NCBI GenBank assembly: GCA_903833275.1
Contig: CAILEP010000008.1
Span: 1 to 64,000 of the forward strand
Length of the DNA: 64,000 nt
From: an uncultured Bdellovibrionales bacterium
GTDB taxonomy: Bacteria > Bdellovibrionota > Bdellovibrionia > Bdellovibrionales > UBA1609
Direction: 5' to 3'
A model generated the notes under the pieces. That model saw only the letters and a list, made by a program, of their open reading frames with translations, did not search any database and was not told where the DNA came from. The translations under genes were made by a program, and so were the position numbers. Positions 36,839-48,706 of this stretch are shown here, piece after piece. The stretch's first letter is position 1. The number at the start of each line of letters is the position of its first letter.

Positions 36839-37397
36839 CGCTCGCGCCCTGCGAACGAAAGAGTTGCTCTAACTTGGCTGCGTCGTAGCCGCTTTCACTC
36901 TCAGCAACGAAAAGCGCAAATTTGTGGCTCGTCAAATCTGGGTCAATAGTGTGCGGGTCAATCATCGGCAAACGATTGAGAAAAATCATCGCCCCAACCG
37001 ATGTAAGTGCGGCGAACAAAATAGTGCATTCAAAAATCACCGGCACAAATGCAGCCAACGACCAAAGTGGCTTACCACCAATGATCAACGGCCAATCAAC
37101 AGCAGAAGTCCACCAGGTGAACCAAACGCCGAAGGTGCAACCAGTTAGCCCTGCCGCAAACGCAATGTACGGGATGATCGAGCGCGGGATATTCATTGCA
37201 TCGTCAATACCGTGTAAAGGATAAGGGCTTATCGCTTCGAATTTTTTGATGCCAGACTCGCGGGTTTTGCGGGCGGCCTCGACAAGCTTGTGCTCGTCAG
37301 TCCAGATGCCGGCGATCCCTTTTTGGCCCGGGCCGCGCAACGCCGCTTCAATTTTGGTAATTAAATCAGCCATGGTGAGCCCCCGATTTACCGACAT
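36816..37397 (-). CDS. actD: Alternative Complex III subunit ActD (DUF3341)
   Basis: [13 protein letters not shown], two TM segments, operon position. Confidence 0.87.
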   Translation of the reverse strand: MSVNRGLTMADLITKIEAALRGPGQKGIAGIWTDEHKLVEAARKTRESGIKKFEAISPYPLHGIDDAMNIPRSIIPYIAFAAGLTGCTFGVWFTWWTSAVDWPLIIGGKPLWSLAAFVPVIFECTILFAALTSVGAMIFLNRLPMIDPHTIDPDLTSHKFALFVAESESGYDAAKLEQLFRSQGASDVRRTEF

Positions 37398-38724
37398 TTA
37401 AGACCGGTTTCACTTCAGCAATTGAAATCACTGGCAAAAGCCTGACGTAGATTAAAAAGATGAAGAAAAACATACCGAACGAGCCGAAAATCGCACCGGT
37501 ATCATAAAGGGTCGGATGCCACATCCCCCAGCTTGAAGGCAAGAAATCGCGGTGCAAAGAAGTGACCACGATTACGAATCGTTCAAACCACATCCCGATA
37601 TTAACAAAGATCGAAATGATAAACATGGGCACGATTGTCGAGCGGATTTTTTTGAACCAGAAAAGTTGCGGGATGAAAACGTTGCAAGTCACCATGATCC
37701 AGTAAGACCATCCGAAGGGGCCGAAGGCGCGGTTGACAAAAATAAACTGCTCAATCGGGTTGCCAGAGTACCAGGCCACAAAAAATTCTGAAGCGTAGGC
37801 ATAACCGACCATCATGCTCGTCGTCATGATGATCTTGTTCATATTCTCCATGTGATGAAGAGTGACGTAATCTTTAAAGCTCGGGATCACTTCGCGCATA
37901 ATGCACATCAAAGTCACAACCATGCCGAAACCCGAAAAGATCGCGCCTGCTACGAAGTACGGCGGGAAGATCGTCGTGTGCCAACCGGGCAATTGTGCCA
38001 CTGCGAAGTCAAACGATACGATTGAGTGAACAGACAAAACGAGTGGCGTCGAGAGACCAGCAAGTAACATGTAAACCATTTCATAATGGTTCCAGTTGCG
38101 AGCGGTGCCGCGCCAGCCGAGAGAAAGGGCTCCGTAAATACGTTTGCGCCAAATATTTTTAGCACGATCACGAATCGTCGCAAGATCAGGCACTAAGCCA
38201 ATGTACCAAAAGACCATCGATACCGTAGCGTATGTCGATACGGCAAAAACGTCCCACACGAGAGGCGAACGAAAGTTCACCCAAAGTGGGCCGCGCTGAT
38301 TGGGGTACGGCAAGAGCCAGTAAGCCAGCCACGGTCGGCCGGTGTGAAGAATCGGAAACAATCCGGCAGTCATCACGGCAAATACCGTCATCGCCTCTGC
38401 TGAACGCGCGATTGCGGTACGCCATTTTTGTCTGAACAAAAATAAAATCGCCGAGATCAAGGTGCCGGCGTGACCGATACCAATCCAGAATACAAAAGTG
38501 ATAATGTCAGTACCCCACATGACAGGGTGACTGATACCTTGCATCCCCATACCAAAGGCAACGATCATGCCTTGAATACAAAGATAGAATAGAAAAAGCC
38601 CTTTGGCGCTTAAGAGTGCAGCGTAATACTTGCCACCCGGCCAAGTTTCAACAAGGCGGCAGATATCGTCGGTTACGTCTTTTAGCGATTTATTACCTAA
38701 TACTAAAGGTTGCCGTGCGATCAT
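37366..38724 (-). CDS. actC: Alternative Complex III subunit ActC (NrfD-like)
   Basis: Polytopic NrfD family sequence, [30 protein letters not shown]. Confidence 0.9.
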   Translation of the reverse strand: MIARQPLVLGNKSLKDVTDDICRLVETWPGGKYYAALLSAKGLFLFYLCIQGMIVAFGMGMQGISHPVMWGTDIITFVFWIGIGHAGTLISAILFLFRQKWRTAIARSAEAMTVFAVMTAGLFPILHTGRPWLAYWLLPYPNQRGPLWVNFRSPLVWDVFAVSTYATVSMVFWYIGLVPDLATIRDRAKNIWRKRIYGALSLGWRGTARNWNHYEMVYMLLAGLSTPLVLSVHSIVSFDFAVAQLPGWHTTIFPPYFVAGAIFSGFGMVVTLMCIMREVIPSFKDYVTLHHMENMNKIIMTTSMMVGYAYASEFFVAWYSGNPIEQFIFVNRAFGPFGWSYWIMVTCNVFIPQLFWFKKIRSTIVPMFIISIFVNIGMWFERFVIVVTSLHRDFLPSSWGMWHPTLYDTGAIFGSFGMFFFIFLIYVRLLPVISIAEVKPVLNVGKSGAHHG

Positions 38725-41700
38725 ACGTGATGCCCACCCTTCTCTTCATGTTTCTCGTGATGTTTTTCTTTGTGTGGTGACTCTTCTGATTTGAGAACGT
38801 CGGTATTACGAATTTTGCTGGCGTACTGCACCGCTGGGCGCGTGTTGAGCTCTTCAAGCAAGCCGTAATAGCGTGGTTCAGCCAACATTTGGCTCAATTT
38901 ACTCTTCGGGTCGTTCAAATCACCGAAAACAATTGCGTTTGTTGGGCATGACGATTGGCACGCGGTCTGAATTTCACCGTCATGCACCTTACGATCTTCA
39001 AGCTTCGCTTGATTCTTCGCTTGGTGAATTCGTTGAGTACAGAATGTGCACTTCTCCATCACCCCTCGCTCACGAACCGTCACTTCGGGGTTGAGCTGCA
39101 TATGCATCGGAGACGCATGCAGTTCAGGCGTCATGCGAGGATAGTTGAACCAATTGAATCGGCGCACTTTATACGGGCAATTGTTTGAGCAATAGCGCGT
39201 ACCAACACATCGATTGTAAATCATATCGTTCGTGCCCTCGGGCGAATGGACCGTCGCCGCTACAGGGCAAACGGTTTCACACGGAGCATTGTCGCAATGC
39301 TGACACATCACGGGGATGTGCACGGCATCTGGTTCATCAGGCGTACCGACATAATAACGGTCGACGCGAACCCAGAACATTTCACGGCCCTGGCTGACAT
39401 ATTTTTTGCCAACGGTGGCAATGTTATTTTCAGATTGGCAGGCGATCACACACGCCGAGCAGCCGGTGCAGAGATTCAAATCAACTGACATGCCCCACTT
39501 GTAGCCGGTGTAACTAAAGCCGCTCCAAGCTGAAACGATTTTTTCGCGTTCGATATTGGCCGACGGGTCTTTTTTATATTGCTCAAGTGTGGCTTCGACG
39601 ACGATTTGGCGATGACCCATATCGATGCCTTCGCGAGTTTTACCGCTCATCGCGCTGTAAACTTGAGTGTTCGCCAGAGTCTCGTAGCTTTTTGTCGGCT
39701 CGATCATTACGGGCAAGCCTGAGGTTTCAACCCCGCCATCACGAACAACCGAAAGGTGAACAGCATTTACGCCGACATTATTGGCCACTTGGCCAGCATC
39801 TGTACGTCCATAACCAAGAGCCAGACCAATCGTCGAATCATGAAGACCTGGTTGAATATGTGCCGGAACAGTCACCGACTTATCGCCGACTTTTACTCTG
39901 ACCATTTGGCCTTCGCAAATTTTGCGGTCTTGAGCCAACTTTGGCGAAACAATTAAAGTGTTATCCCAGCAAATTTTTGTGATGGGGTCAGGAAATTCTT
40001 GCAACCAAGGTACGTTCGCCATCGAGCCGTCGCGCAGACCAATACTTGGATAGAGAACCAATTCTAGATCGGCATGCGGAGTCGCCTTGTGGGCCGCCAT
40101 TTGCAATGCGGCCACGCGAAACGGTCGCGCGCTGTCGTTCGCAGCTCGAGCCGCGGTCACCGTGTCAACCACGCCCTCTTGTAAAGCGTGAGTCCAGTTG
40201 GTGTGCAGTTTGGTTTCGAAGCGATTTTTTACGAAGGTATAGACCGAATCGGCTTTGGCGAGTGCGCCAAAATTTCCGACTTTCGCAACCGCAATCAGCG
40301 TGTCTCCGAAGCTACGTGAATTATAAAGTGGCTCAATTGTGGGCTGTCGAACACTGAAAACGCCTTTTTGGCCTTCAACGTCGCCCCAGCCTTCCATCGG
40401 GTGATGGTCTGGTAAAACAAAATCGCAATATTTACCAGTTTCGTTTTTGCAGCGACCAACATAGATCGCCATCTCAGCTTTTCGAAGAGCTTCAACAAAA
40501 CCAGTTTTATCAGCCGCCGCGTAAGCGGGGTTCACGTTATTTATTATAACTGTTTTTATTTCGCCTTTATTTAATCCATCGATCAAGGCTTGTAGGTTAC
40601 GATTTTTACCTTGAAAGCCCATGTTTGGAGAACGGCGAGAATCAACCGTGACCCCGTCGTTACCCAAAATTGAGTTTAAGAAGTTGGCCGCAATTTGCGA
40701 CGAAACATCGTTGCCACCAAGTACGAGTGACTGACCTTTGTGAGCCAACAACTCTTCAGCAATTTTTGCGTACGCTGCTTCTGGCAAGGCCGCTTTAATT
40801 TCGTTCTCGTAGTTTTTCAATATGGCATGAACAGAAGTATCGCCAGCGTAGCTCGAGGTCTTTTTGTTAACCAACAGCTCTTGAATAAGGCCCATCAACA
40901 CAGCCGTCGATTGAGTGGGGCGAATGCGATAACGAGTGTCGGCGTTAGACCCGGTCAGAGTTAAAAGCGACTCAATCACAATTAAGCGATTCATACCATC
41001 GCCCGGTTTACGACCTTTTGAGAAATCGCGCATTTGCTGAGTGGGCTGTAACCAAGTGCCCATAAAATCGCAATTGACCGCGAGCACAAGCTTCGCCTTC
41101 TCAAGCGCGAGTCTTGGCGCTACGGCTTGGCCGTAGCAATGCTCTTGAGCATCAACATAGTGCTCGTGAGAGATCGCATCCCAGGTATAAACATGAGCGC
41201 CGGTGCCTTTAGCAAAATCAGCGACTATTTCGGCGTCGGTTGGCGAAACGATACTGCCAGTGAGAATCGCCACTTTGCCTTTTCGAATTTGGTCGGCGAT
41301 TTCTTGATCCGCCTTCTCGTAAGTGACTTCAACCGTATCGTGATTGGTTTTCTTTTCGTTTTGCAAATTTTTAGTGGGGCCCGTCAACCGAGCGGGGTCA
41401 TAAAGCGAAAGCACGTGCGCATGGGCACGGGCTGAAAGCCCCGAGCCATTGATTGGATGTGATGAATTGCCTGTCACATGAATCGGACGACCTTCGCGAG
41501 TTGTCACCACAACGCCAAACGTTTCGCCGCCATCAACAAATGAAGAAGCGTAATAGTTGGCAATGCCCTCAACAATTTCTTTCGGGCGTTTTACATACGG
41601 TACAATCGCCTGTGCCGGGCGACGAACGCAACCGAAAGAGGCTAGGGCCATACTTGCGCCCATCAATTTTAAAAATTCACGACGAGCCCAGCCGCCTTCT

Positions 41701-41840
41701 GAGCCACTGTCTTCGCGCAATGGAGAATTCGAAAATTCTTGCTCAGCAAGTCGCTGAAAATCAGGATCTTGTCGCCACTGCTCAAGACTCAGCCAGTATT
41801 TGGGTGATTTATTTTTGAGTGAATTCTCTGTTGTCGTCAT
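38721..41840 (-). CDS. actB: Alternative Complex III Fe-S / molybdopterin-like subunit ActB
   Basis: TAT-like [62 protein letters not shown]. Confidence 0.92.
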   Translation of the reverse strand: MTTTENSLKNKSPKYWLSLEQWRQDPDFQRLAEQEFSNSPLREDSGSEGGWARREFLKLMGASMALASFGCVRRPAQAIVPYVKRPKEIVEGIANYYASSFVDGGETFGVVVTTREGRPIHVTGNSSHPINGSGLSARAHAHVLSLYDPARLTGPTKNLQNEKKTNHDTVEVTYEKADQEIADQIRKGKVAILTGSIVSPTDAEIVADFAKGTGAHVYTWDAISHEHYVDAQEHCYGQAVAPRLALEKAKLVLAVNCDFMGTWLQPTQQMRDFSKGRKPGDGMNRLIVIESLLTLTGSNADTRYRIRPTQSTAVLMGLIQELLVNKKTSSYAGDTSVHAILKNYENEIKAALPEAAYAKIAEELLAHKGQSLVLGGNDVSSQIAANFLNSILGNDGVTVDSRRSPNMGFQGKNRNLQALIDGLNKGEIKTVIINNVNPAYAAADKTGFVEALRKAEMAIYVGRCKNETGKYCDFVLPDHHPMEGWGDVEGQKGVFSVRQPTIEPLYNSRSFGDTLIAVAKVGNFGALAKADSVYTFVKNRFETKLHTNWTHALQEGVVDTVTAARAANDSARPFRVAALQMAAHKATPHADLELVLYPSIGLRDGSMANVPWLQEFPDPITKICWDNTLIVSPKLAQDRKICEGQMVRVKVGDKSVTVPAHIQPGLHDSTIGLALGYGRTDAGQVANNVGVNAVHLSVVRDGGVETSGLPVMIEPTKSYETLANTQVYSAMSGKTREGIDMGHRQIVVEATLEQYKKDPSANIEREKIVSAWSGFSYTGYKWGMSVDLNLCTGCSACVIACQSENNIATVGKKYVSQGREMFWVRVDRYYVGTPDEPDAVHIPVMCQHCDNAPCETVCPVAATVHSPEGTNDMIYNRCVGTRYCSNNCPYKVRRFNWFNYPRMTPELHASPMHMQLNPEVTVRERGVMEKCTFCTQRIHQAKNQAKLEDRKVHDGEIQTACQSSCPTNAIVFGDLNDPKSKLSQMLAEPRYYGLLEELNTRPAVQYASKIRNTDVLKSEESPHKEKHHEKHEEKGGHHV

Positions 41841-41863
41841 CTTGTGTTCCTTAAAAAAAATCT

Positions 41864-42412
41864 TTAGTAATGGCAGGTGCTGCAATTCGTCGGCGCATTG
41901 TTTTCAGGTCGGCGATGGCAGTTCACACAGTAACCCATTGAAAAACTTTGATACTGTTTCACGCGATCCATTGTTTCAACCGGGCCGTGACATTCTTGAC
42001 ACTGCTTTCCGGCTTTGATGTGAGGCGCGTGATTAAATTTTACGTGATCGGGCAACAGATTTACTTTTTGCCACTGTACGGGTTTGTCATTCATGTAAGC
42101 ATCAACAAGCTGAGCGATGTAAGGGCTGTCTTTGCCATTCACCTGGCGCACTGTTAAGTGACAGTTCATGCACACGTTGAGCGGCGGCACAGAAGCGTGA
42201 CGCGAAATTTCTGCTGTCGTGTGACAGTACTTACAATTCAACCCGAGTTTACCTGCGTGTAGCGCATGTGAATACGGGATGGGCTGTGTTGGTTCGTAAT
42301 TTTGGTTGTACCCGATAACAACTTTATTGTTGGTTATTGCGTAAACAAACACGCAAAAACCGAAAGTGATACCGAGGCCGAGCACCGCACCGATGATTTT
42401 CTTTGCTGCCAT
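41864..42412 (-). CDS. actA: Alternative Complex III pentaheme cytochrome ActA
   Basis: CKYCH, CMNCH, CQECH, CVNCH, CSTCH. Confidence 0.9.
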   Translation of the reverse strand: MAAKKIIGAVLGLGITFGFCVFVYAITNNKVVIGYNQNYEPTQPIPYSHALHAGKLGLNCKYCHTTAEISRHASVPPLNVCMNCHLTVRQVNGKDSPYIAQLVDAYMNDKPVQWQKVNLLPDHVKFNHAPHIKAGKQCQECHGPVETMDRVKQYQSFSMGYCVNCHRRPENNAPTNCSTCHY

Positions 42413-42489
42413 TTCATCAACCTTGTCGTTAAGTCTTCGTCTTTAAAGACGAAAAACTATCCATCTATTCTTTTGCTGAAAATCAATTA

Positions 42490-44181
42490 TTAAAACCCAG
42501 AAGGGGTTCTGTCACTTCGAAGACGACTTTGACGCAGCGTAATCACGAAAGCAGCGAAGAGCAAATGTGCGGCCACGAAGCCAGCCACATACTCAACTCC
42601 ACCGGCGCCGAAACCGTAAGTGTGCAAACCTGCCCCCAGCACGAAGTTCACTCCGTACCAAGACATGATGACTAACGAAAATGAAATCACGGCTGCCGCT
42701 GCGAGACCGAAATGCCTCAACCAACCAGCGATGCGACCATGAAGCACCAAAACGTAGCCCAGTAAGGCTATGAAGGCCCAAGTCTCTTTAGGGTCCCAGC
42801 CCCAAAACCGACCCCAAGAGTAGTCAGCCCATACTCCGCCCAAGATAATTCCGCTGGCGAGTAAGACGACCCCGACCTGAACCGACCGATAGATCGCCTG
42901 CGCGCCTTCTTGAATTTTCTGAGCGTGCTTCTTTTCATCGCGCCAGAAGTAAAAAAGAACAATATCACCAAGAAAAAAGGCGAGAAAAAAGGCGGCGTAA
43001 CTTGAAACGATGATTATGACATGGGTCATGAGCCAAAAGTTATCTCTCAGCACGGGTTGCAACAGCATCAGCGAAGAATCAAGCACGCTCGAAGAGACAT
43101 CACAAAGAATCAAACTCAAGGTCGCCACCAAAGTGGCGGCCACAGGTATTATTGCCGAACGACTAAAGCGGTAAAGCACCGTTGCGAGCAAAACCGTGCC
43201 CCATGCCACCCAGACCACAGTTTCGAACATGTTTGAAACCGGCGGTCTCTCTAATATATAGATGCGAAACAGAAACCCGGTGGCGTGAAAAAGGGCTGCC
43301 CCTGCGGTAAACCCCCAGCCGATCTTGCCCCAATAGGGTCGCGTACCGAAATAGGCAAACGAGAAAAAACAAAGGGCCAAAAAGTAAAGAATCCAGGCGA
43401 AACGAAAGGGCTGCAAGTGGTTGTAAGCCGTCTCAGCCCTAATTCGGGTTGAGCCGGCGTAATCTCCGAATCTTTCTTGGGCGAAGGCCACAAAATTATT
43501 TACCGCTTTATCGAGATTGTCTGCCGAGCTTGCCTCACTGGCATGATCACCCTTTGCCGAGGCCGCGGCCATCGACACAAAAGCCGTGGTGATAGACTGA
43601 AATCTCATCTTATCGGCGTCTTTCAGGTCGGCGATGTCGAGCCATCGCGCGGTTTTTGCGTCAACAGGCACAACGCGCACCCCGTGACCAACACGCAGCG
43701 ATTGGTAAGCGCTCAATTGATTCTCGAGAGTTTGCAAACTTTGATAAAACGGGTCGAGCTTCTCTTGTGCTTCTCGCTTATTCTTCAAATCTTGCATCAT
43801 GATGCTCAAGTGCGAATTCGTGATGAGCTCGTTCGGAGAATAATAGAGTCGCTCGTGATCAAGCCCCAGCGCTTCGCGCAAACCGTTATGCCGAACAAGT
43901 ACGAACTTCGTGTTGTCCCACTCTTCGGGTATCAACATCCAACTAAAAACCACATCACTCGCCTTGCGCTCTTTGTAGGTCTCGTGACCCCACATCAAAT
44001 TCAACATCTCGCGCGCGAAGGTGTCATAAGGCTTGATGCGACCGTCATCTTGAACGGGCAGGTCACCGAGACCGGCGTGGGCCGAAGGAGCGCTTAGGAT
44101 ATTTAGAAAAAAAGTGGCAAATGCTGCCGATAAAAAAATTGCCAAGGCGAATTTCACTTTTCTCATGCCGTAGGCCCCCAT
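42490..44181 (-). CDS. System II cytochrome c biogenesis protein CcsA/ResC-like
   Basis: WGRFWGWDPKETWAF tryptophan-rich heme-handling motif. Confidence 0.9.
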   Translation of the reverse strand: MGAYGMRKVKFALAIFLSAAFATFFLNILSAPSAHAGLGDLPVQDDGRIKPYDTFAREMLNLMWGHETYKERKASDVVFSWMLIPEEWDNTKFVLVRHNGLREALGLDHERLYYSPNELITNSHLSIMMQDLKNKREAQEKLDPFYQSLQTLENQLSAYQSLRVGHGVRVVPVDAKTARWLDIADLKDADKMRFQSITTAFVSMAAASAKGDHASEASSADNLDKAVNNFVAFAQERFGDYAGSTRIRAETAYNHLQPFRFAWILYFLALCFFSFAYFGTRPYWGKIGWGFTAGAALFHATGFLFRIYILERPPVSNMFETVVWVAWGTVLLATVLYRFSRSAIIPVAATLVATLSLILCDVSSSVLDSSLMLLQPVLRDNFWLMTHVIIIVSSYAAFFLAFFLGDIVLFYFWRDEKKHAQKIQEGAQAIYRSVQVGVVLLASGIILGGVWADYSWGRFWGWDPKETWAFIALLGYVLVLHGRIAGWLRHFGLAAAAVISFSLVIMSWYGVNFVLGAGLHTYGFGAGGVEYVAGFVAAHLLFAAFVITLRQSRLRSDRTPSGF

Positions 44182-45545
44182 ATCTTCAGTCGATACTTCT
44201 TGAAATAGAACATTACGATAGTCCCAAGCACCATAAGAAGCGAGCCGAGATATTTCATCCAGCGCCCTGGGTCGTGATTGACCGATAAAATAGAGGTCGT
44301 CGGCTTGCCCTGAGCATTTTCTTGAAAACTCGCTTGATAAAAAGTGTAGTCATTGTACTTGAGCGGGTTGTTCATGGATATCAGGCGATTGCCCAAGTCA
44401 GGGACGTTGACCTCACTCTGATAGGTCTTGGCCCGAGTCGACCCGAGGTAGCGCCCGACTTCGAATTTTTCGAGTCGCATATCAAAGCCAATATCGAGAA
44501 GCTCGTTACGATAGGCGGCCACCAAATTTGTGGCCCCGTCGTGTATACGAACCGGGCCATTTAGGCCGCTCCAGTAATCTTTGCCGGCAAAACGAATTTT
44601 AATAGCCGACATCGTGGCACCCGTTGGCTGCTCTCGCTTTAAAAAATCAACCGCTTCTCGTGCGTGTGGTAGATATTTGAGCAATCGAAGTTTAATACCC
44701 ATCCAGCCGGTGTCGATTTCGTCGACCACGGCGATCAGGCCCTTTTTCGAAAGCCCACCTAAACTCTGGGTGTAAATTTCAAAACTCAATTTATCAGGAG
44801 TTTTGGACGGTCGAAAAACGAGCACATTGCCAGTTGTATAAACAAAGGGCGCGTTTTCGGCGGCGAGCACAATGCGCGCCGGGCCTAAATTAAATTCTTC
44901 GGTCGGTGCGGTTGCAGGCCGCTTGATCCATTGAGACATGTTGACACGCGCATTTTGCAGCTGCACTCGCACCGCCGGCCCGTCGAGGTCGTCATCCGAT
45001 TGAACCAGTTTTGATTCGCGTACGGCATAGTTATAATAGTCGACAATTTCAAGTTGTTGCCCGTCAACCATAACTGAAATGGGATTCTTTTCTATTGGGT
45101 GTAACAAAAAATCGACTCGCTCTTTGTGGAGGGTGTCGTATCGACCCTCCCCGAGCGAACGCGCCACCACGAACTCTGAGGATGAGAGCATGACGTAGCG
45201 ATTGGCTTGGCCAATTTCGAAGGCCAAACTGCCGTCGACCCCAAAGCGATGGGTGACCCAAGAGCCAACGATAAGCGTAATGATACCAATGTGAGCGAGA
45301 ACAAACCCGGCGTGATGGGCCTTCCAAGGCCAACGATCAAGCATCACGTTAAAAAGGTTGATGCAAAGTAAAGCGAGGGTCGCGAACATATAGGGCGATT
45401 GATAAACCATCTTTTGTGCGTAATTGGCATCATAACGGGCCTCGAGAATGGTGCCCGTTGCCGCCAGAACCCCAAGACAAGCCATCACGATCATCGCCAA
45501 TTGCAATGAGGCCAAGAATTTCAGCGCGCGCTCAAACAATTTCAC
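44163..45545 (-). CDS. System II cytochrome c biogenesis protein ResB-like
   Basis: Four TM segments with large periplasmic domain; directly upstream of ccsA and overlapping it. Confidence 0.85.
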   Translation of the reverse strand: MKLFERALKFLASLQLAMIVMACLGVLAATGTILEARYDANYAQKMVYQSPYMFATLALLCINLFNVMLDRWPWKAHHAGFVLAHIGIITLIVGSWVTHRFGVDGSLAFEIGQANRYVMLSSSEFVVARSLGEGRYDTLHKERVDFLLHPIEKNPISVMVDGQQLEIVDYYNYAVRESKLVQSDDDLDGPAVRVQLQNARVNMSQWIKRPATAPTEEFNLGPARIVLAAENAPFVYTTGNVLVFRPSKTPDKLSFEIYTQSLGGLSKKGLIAVVDEIDTGWMGIKLRLLKYLPHAREAVDFLKREQPTGATMSAIKIRFAGKDYWSGLNGPVRIHDGATNLVAAYRNELLDIGFDMRLEKFEVGRYLGSTRAKTYQSEVNVPDLGNRLISMNNPLKYNDYTFYQASFQENAQGKPTTSILSVNHDPGRWMKYLGSLLMVLGTIVMFYFKKYRLKIWGPTA

Positions 45546-46363
45546 AAGCGCCCCAAACCGACATTGGGCAACGCTGGCATTTCGGCCACAATCGTCGCGA
45601 GAGCGCGAAATATTCGCTTTTCAACATCGGCAAAAAGGTCGGTGGCTTTCTGTTTCGAATGTTCATCCATGTAAAGCGAGCGGTTCATCTCGACTTGTAA
45701 AGTGTGCTGGCCATTCGCCGGTTGGCCATAGGTTTCGGTGATGCGCCCACCTTTGTAAGGCCAATTGTAAGCGACATCAAAACCCGCCGAGCGATAAGCC
45801 TCAATTACAACGTCTTTGTACCAAGGCTCGCAGCTCGTGCCATCGCGATCACTCACCACAATTTCGGCCCGTTTGCCGCCGGGGTCGCGATGCGCGGCGG
45901 TGCCTTTTGAGGGCATGCTGTGGGCGTCGAGTTGGTAAACCTTTTGGGCACCAGCCGACTTAAATTGTGCGAATTGAGCTAAGACTTGCTGGTGAAACGG
46001 CGAAAAATATTTTTTTGTTAATTCATGATGAAGCGCCATCGTCATCGGGCTTTTCATGAGGTAAGCCCCTGTCGTGGTCTGTGACCAATGGTACCCGATG
46101 GTAAATTTGCCCGGCGGGTTTTCGCTGTCTTCAACCGAGTCTTGATCGATGTCATCAGGTAAACGATTCGCATCCACGACATAGCGATGAACTTCTGTGA
46201 TTACGGTCGGCACGCCCAGGCCTTGGGCCGCGGGGCCGTAAAGATCGTCAACGTAACGATCAACATCGCACATCAGCACGCGCTCAGGGAGGTCGCGCAA
46301 CCAAGGTGTTTCTTTCGGCACAGTCTCGCCGGCGTGAGGTATCGAAACAAAAAATGGCTTCAT
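45542..46363 (-). CDS. N-formylglutamate amidohydrolase family protein
   Basis: VSIPHAGETVP, DVDRYVDDLY, VHRYVVDANR, DAHSMPS. Confidence 0.85.
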   Translation of the reverse strand: MKPFFVSIPHAGETVPKETPWLRDLPERVLMCDVDRYVDDLYGPAAQGLGVPTVITEVHRYVVDANRLPDDIDQDSVEDSENPPGKFTIGYHWSQTTTGAYLMKSPMTMALHHELTKKYFSPFHQQVLAQFAQFKSAGAQKVYQLDAHSMPSKGTAAHRDPGGKRAEIVVSDRDGTSCEPWYKDVVIEAYRSAGFDVAYNWPYKGGRITETYGQPANGQHTLQVEMNRSLYMDEHSKQKATDLFADVEKRIFRALATIVAEMPALPNVGLGRL

Positions 46364-46408
46364 ATACTCTCTTTGAAGATCTCTAAAATATATGATTAAC
46401 TATTCTTG

Positions 46409-47014
46409 ATGAAAACTAAAATCTATACGAAGACCGGTGATCGAGGCGAAACTTCGCTGCTTGGCGGTGAGCGGGTGTTAAAATCAGACCGTCGCCTGAA
46501 CGCCTACGGCACCATTGATGAGCTAAACGCTACGTTAGGCCTCGCTCTTGCCGAGGTCGCTTCGGTTTATCAATTAAAGTCGGTGGCTGAAGCTATTGAG
46601 AAAAATCAGAATGTTCTCTTTGTCGTGGGCAGTCATTTGGCGTGCTCTGACGAGGCCATGCGCAGCCATATCCCCGCCTTGCGGCCCGAATTTATAGTGT
46701 CGCTTGAAACAGCTATCGACGAACTTGAAAAGGATCTACCTGAGCTCAAAGAATTTATTTTACCTGGCGGCGCTCGAGCCGCCGCAACGCTGCACCTTTC
46801 TCGCACGGTATGTCGGCGCGCCGAGCGTGAAATTATGGCCTATCTTGATTTCGCGCGAGCCGATGGCACGGCCGCAGCTGGTCTACCCGCTGACCTCGAA
46901 AATCTGATTGTCGGTTACATGAATCGTCTCGGAGACTATCTATTTGTGGCGGCCCGAAAGGCCAATTATGGGCTTAATACTCCCGAAACTAAATGGCAGA
47001 AGCAGGTTGAATAG
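46409..47014 (+). CDS. Cob(I)alamin adenosyltransferase, PduO type
   Basis: KIYTKTGDRGETSLLGGERV, YGTIDELNA, LHLSRTVCRRAER. Confidence 0.93.
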   Translation: MKTKIYTKTGDRGETSLLGGERVLKSDRRLNAYGTIDELNATLGLALAEVASVYQLKSVAEAIEKNQNVLFVVGSHLACSDEAMRSHIPALRPEFIVSLETAIDELEKDLPELKEFILPGGARAAATLHLSRTVCRRAEREIMAYLDFARADGTAAAGLPADLENLIVGYMNRLGDYLFVAARKANYGLNTPETKWQKQVE

Positions 47015-48127
47015 ATGAGATTGGTGCGCGCCACCGAACAAGACAATGACCGCCTGCTGCATTATTTTGCGCAGAATGCTTACCCTGGCGCGATTCGCAT
47101 GCAAACCCAGCGAATGTTTAATTTCTTTAACCAATATCGCCTGCAGTCTGATGATTTCAGCACCTACATGATTTTGAGCGAACATGATCAAATCGAGGCC
47201 ATCGCCACTTTGGTTTTTCGCAAGGGCTTTCTTGACGGAGTCGAACAAACCGTCGGCTACGCCACCGATTTACGGGTCTCGCCCAATCGTCGCGCCATTA
47301 CTTCTTGGACTGAACACTTTCTGCCGATTATCGAGAGCGAACGAAAAGCCCGTAATTGTAAATATATTTTTACCACCGTGGCCCGTTCGCAACGCCAGGC
47401 TTACAATGCTTTTATTCGGCCGCGCAACTTGCGTCGACCGATGCCGAGATATCATTTATTTCGCCGATTTCAAATGATTACCCTGCACGGGTTGTGGCCG
47501 TTTCATGCCCAACCTTTGCCTGGCATCAAAATTCGCACTGCACAGGCCGCCGACGCCGAGCAAATCGCCGAATATATAGTACGGCAGACCCAAACCGCTC
47601 CGTTGCGTTATCTGAATGGTGCTGCTGACTTCAAACAGAGCCTCGCCCGATGGCGCGATTTGAACATTGAGAACTTTATTTTGGCCTCTGATAAAAATGG
47701 CAAACTGATCGGCTGCGTCGCACCGTGGAGTGCCGAGCGTGTTCAACGCATTTACCCTCTCGCCTTCGCTTCTGCGGCCAGCAACATGCAAGATATGCTA
47801 CGCGTGCTGTCTTGGTTTGGCGTCGCCCACCCAATGGCGGTGGTCGGCGAAGAGATGCAAATGCGGCACCTGACTCACTTGCATGCCGACAATCCAGATA
47901 TTTTCTATTCGCTGTTGTTTCATGCTTATCAAATGGCCGGCAAAAAAGAATTCTTAGTTTACCCGCACTTCGAAGGCAATTTGACCAACCTGGCCCCGCG
48001 TTCATTTATTTCGGCCGAAATGAATTTTGGGTACTATTGCATTCTTTTGCCATCAGACGGAGTGCCCGACTTTCTCAAGCCGAGATCCCTTTCTTATTCG
48101 CCGGTTTTTGAATCAGCGTTTATGTGA
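47015..48127 (+). CDS. GNAT-like acyltransferase, probable tandem domains
   Basis: Start abuts the previous stop; sequence pattern GYATDLRVSPNRR and second domain KIRTAQAADAEQIAEYI. Confidence 0.6.
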   Translation: MRLVRATEQDNDRLLHYFAQNAYPGAIRMQTQRMFNFFNQYRLQSDDFSTYMILSEHDQIEAIATLVFRKGFLDGVEQTVGYATDLRVSPNRRAITSWTEHFLPIIESERKARNCKYIFTTVARSQRQAYNAFIRPRNLRRPMPRYHLFRRFQMITLHGLWPFHAQPLPGIKIRTAQAADAEQIAEYIVRQTQTAPLRYLNGAADFKQSLARWRDLNIENFILASDKNGKLIGCVAPWSAERVQRIYPLAFASAASNMQDMLRVLSWFGVAHPMAVVGEEMQMRHLTHLHADNPDIFYSLLFHAYQMAGKKEFLVYPHFEGNLTNLAPRSFISAEMNFGYYCILLPSDGVPDFLKPRSLSYSPVFESAFM

Positions 48128-48132
48128 GGAAG

Positions 48133-48222
48133 AAGGCGCCAAGCACTTTTGGGTAGAAAATCTTACAGTTAAGGACGCCCGTACAATTGCGGATATTTCT
48201 ACCCAAAAGTGCTTGGCGCCTT
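48133..48222. terminator. 27-bp perfect inverted repeat, likely bidirectional terminator
   Basis: 48133-48159 aaggcgccaagcacttttgggtagaaa; 48196-48222 exact reverse complement. Confidence 0.6.
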
Positions 48223-48684
48223 TTGTTTCAATCTGAGTTCGCGGCGATGTTTACCGGCGTCGTAACGACGTTTCTCTTCGACCGTGACGGGTAGCACAGG
48301 CGGGATTTCAATAGGGCGACCACTTTCGCCGATTGCCACAAACGTTAGATAGGCCGAAGCCACGTGAAAGGTTTCACCCGCACGCGGGTTCTCGGCATCA
48401 GCGCGAACGCCGACTTCCATAGAACTGCGACCGGTGTAATTGACACAAGCCTTGAGGTTGACGACCCAGCCTGCATAGACAGGAGCCACGAAACTTAACG
48501 CATCGATTGAGGCGGTCACAACAGATTGTCTTGAGTGTCTTTGCGCCGAAATGGCTGCAGCGATATCGATCCAGGACATAATGACGCCCCCAAAAGCACT
48601 TTTGAGAGCGTTCGTATGGCTCGGAAGCACCAGCTCCGTCATCGTTACTACGGACTGGGAGGCTGGCCTAGCTTCCATGCACAC
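48199..48684 (-). CDS. Acyl-CoA thioesterase (hotdog fold)
   Basis: MSWIDIAAAISAQRHSRQSVVTASIDALSFVAPVYAG. Confidence 0.88.
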   Translation of the reverse strand: MCMEARPASQSVVTMTELVLPSHTNALKSAFGGVIMSWIDIAAAISAQRHSRQSVVTASIDALSFVAPVYAGWVVNLKACVNYTGRSSMEVGVRADAENPRAGETFHVASAYLTFVAIGESGRPIEIPPVLPVTVEEKRRYDAGKHRRELRLKQKAPSTFG

Positions 48685-48706
48685 CTTTGCGGATTAAATA
48701 TCAGTC

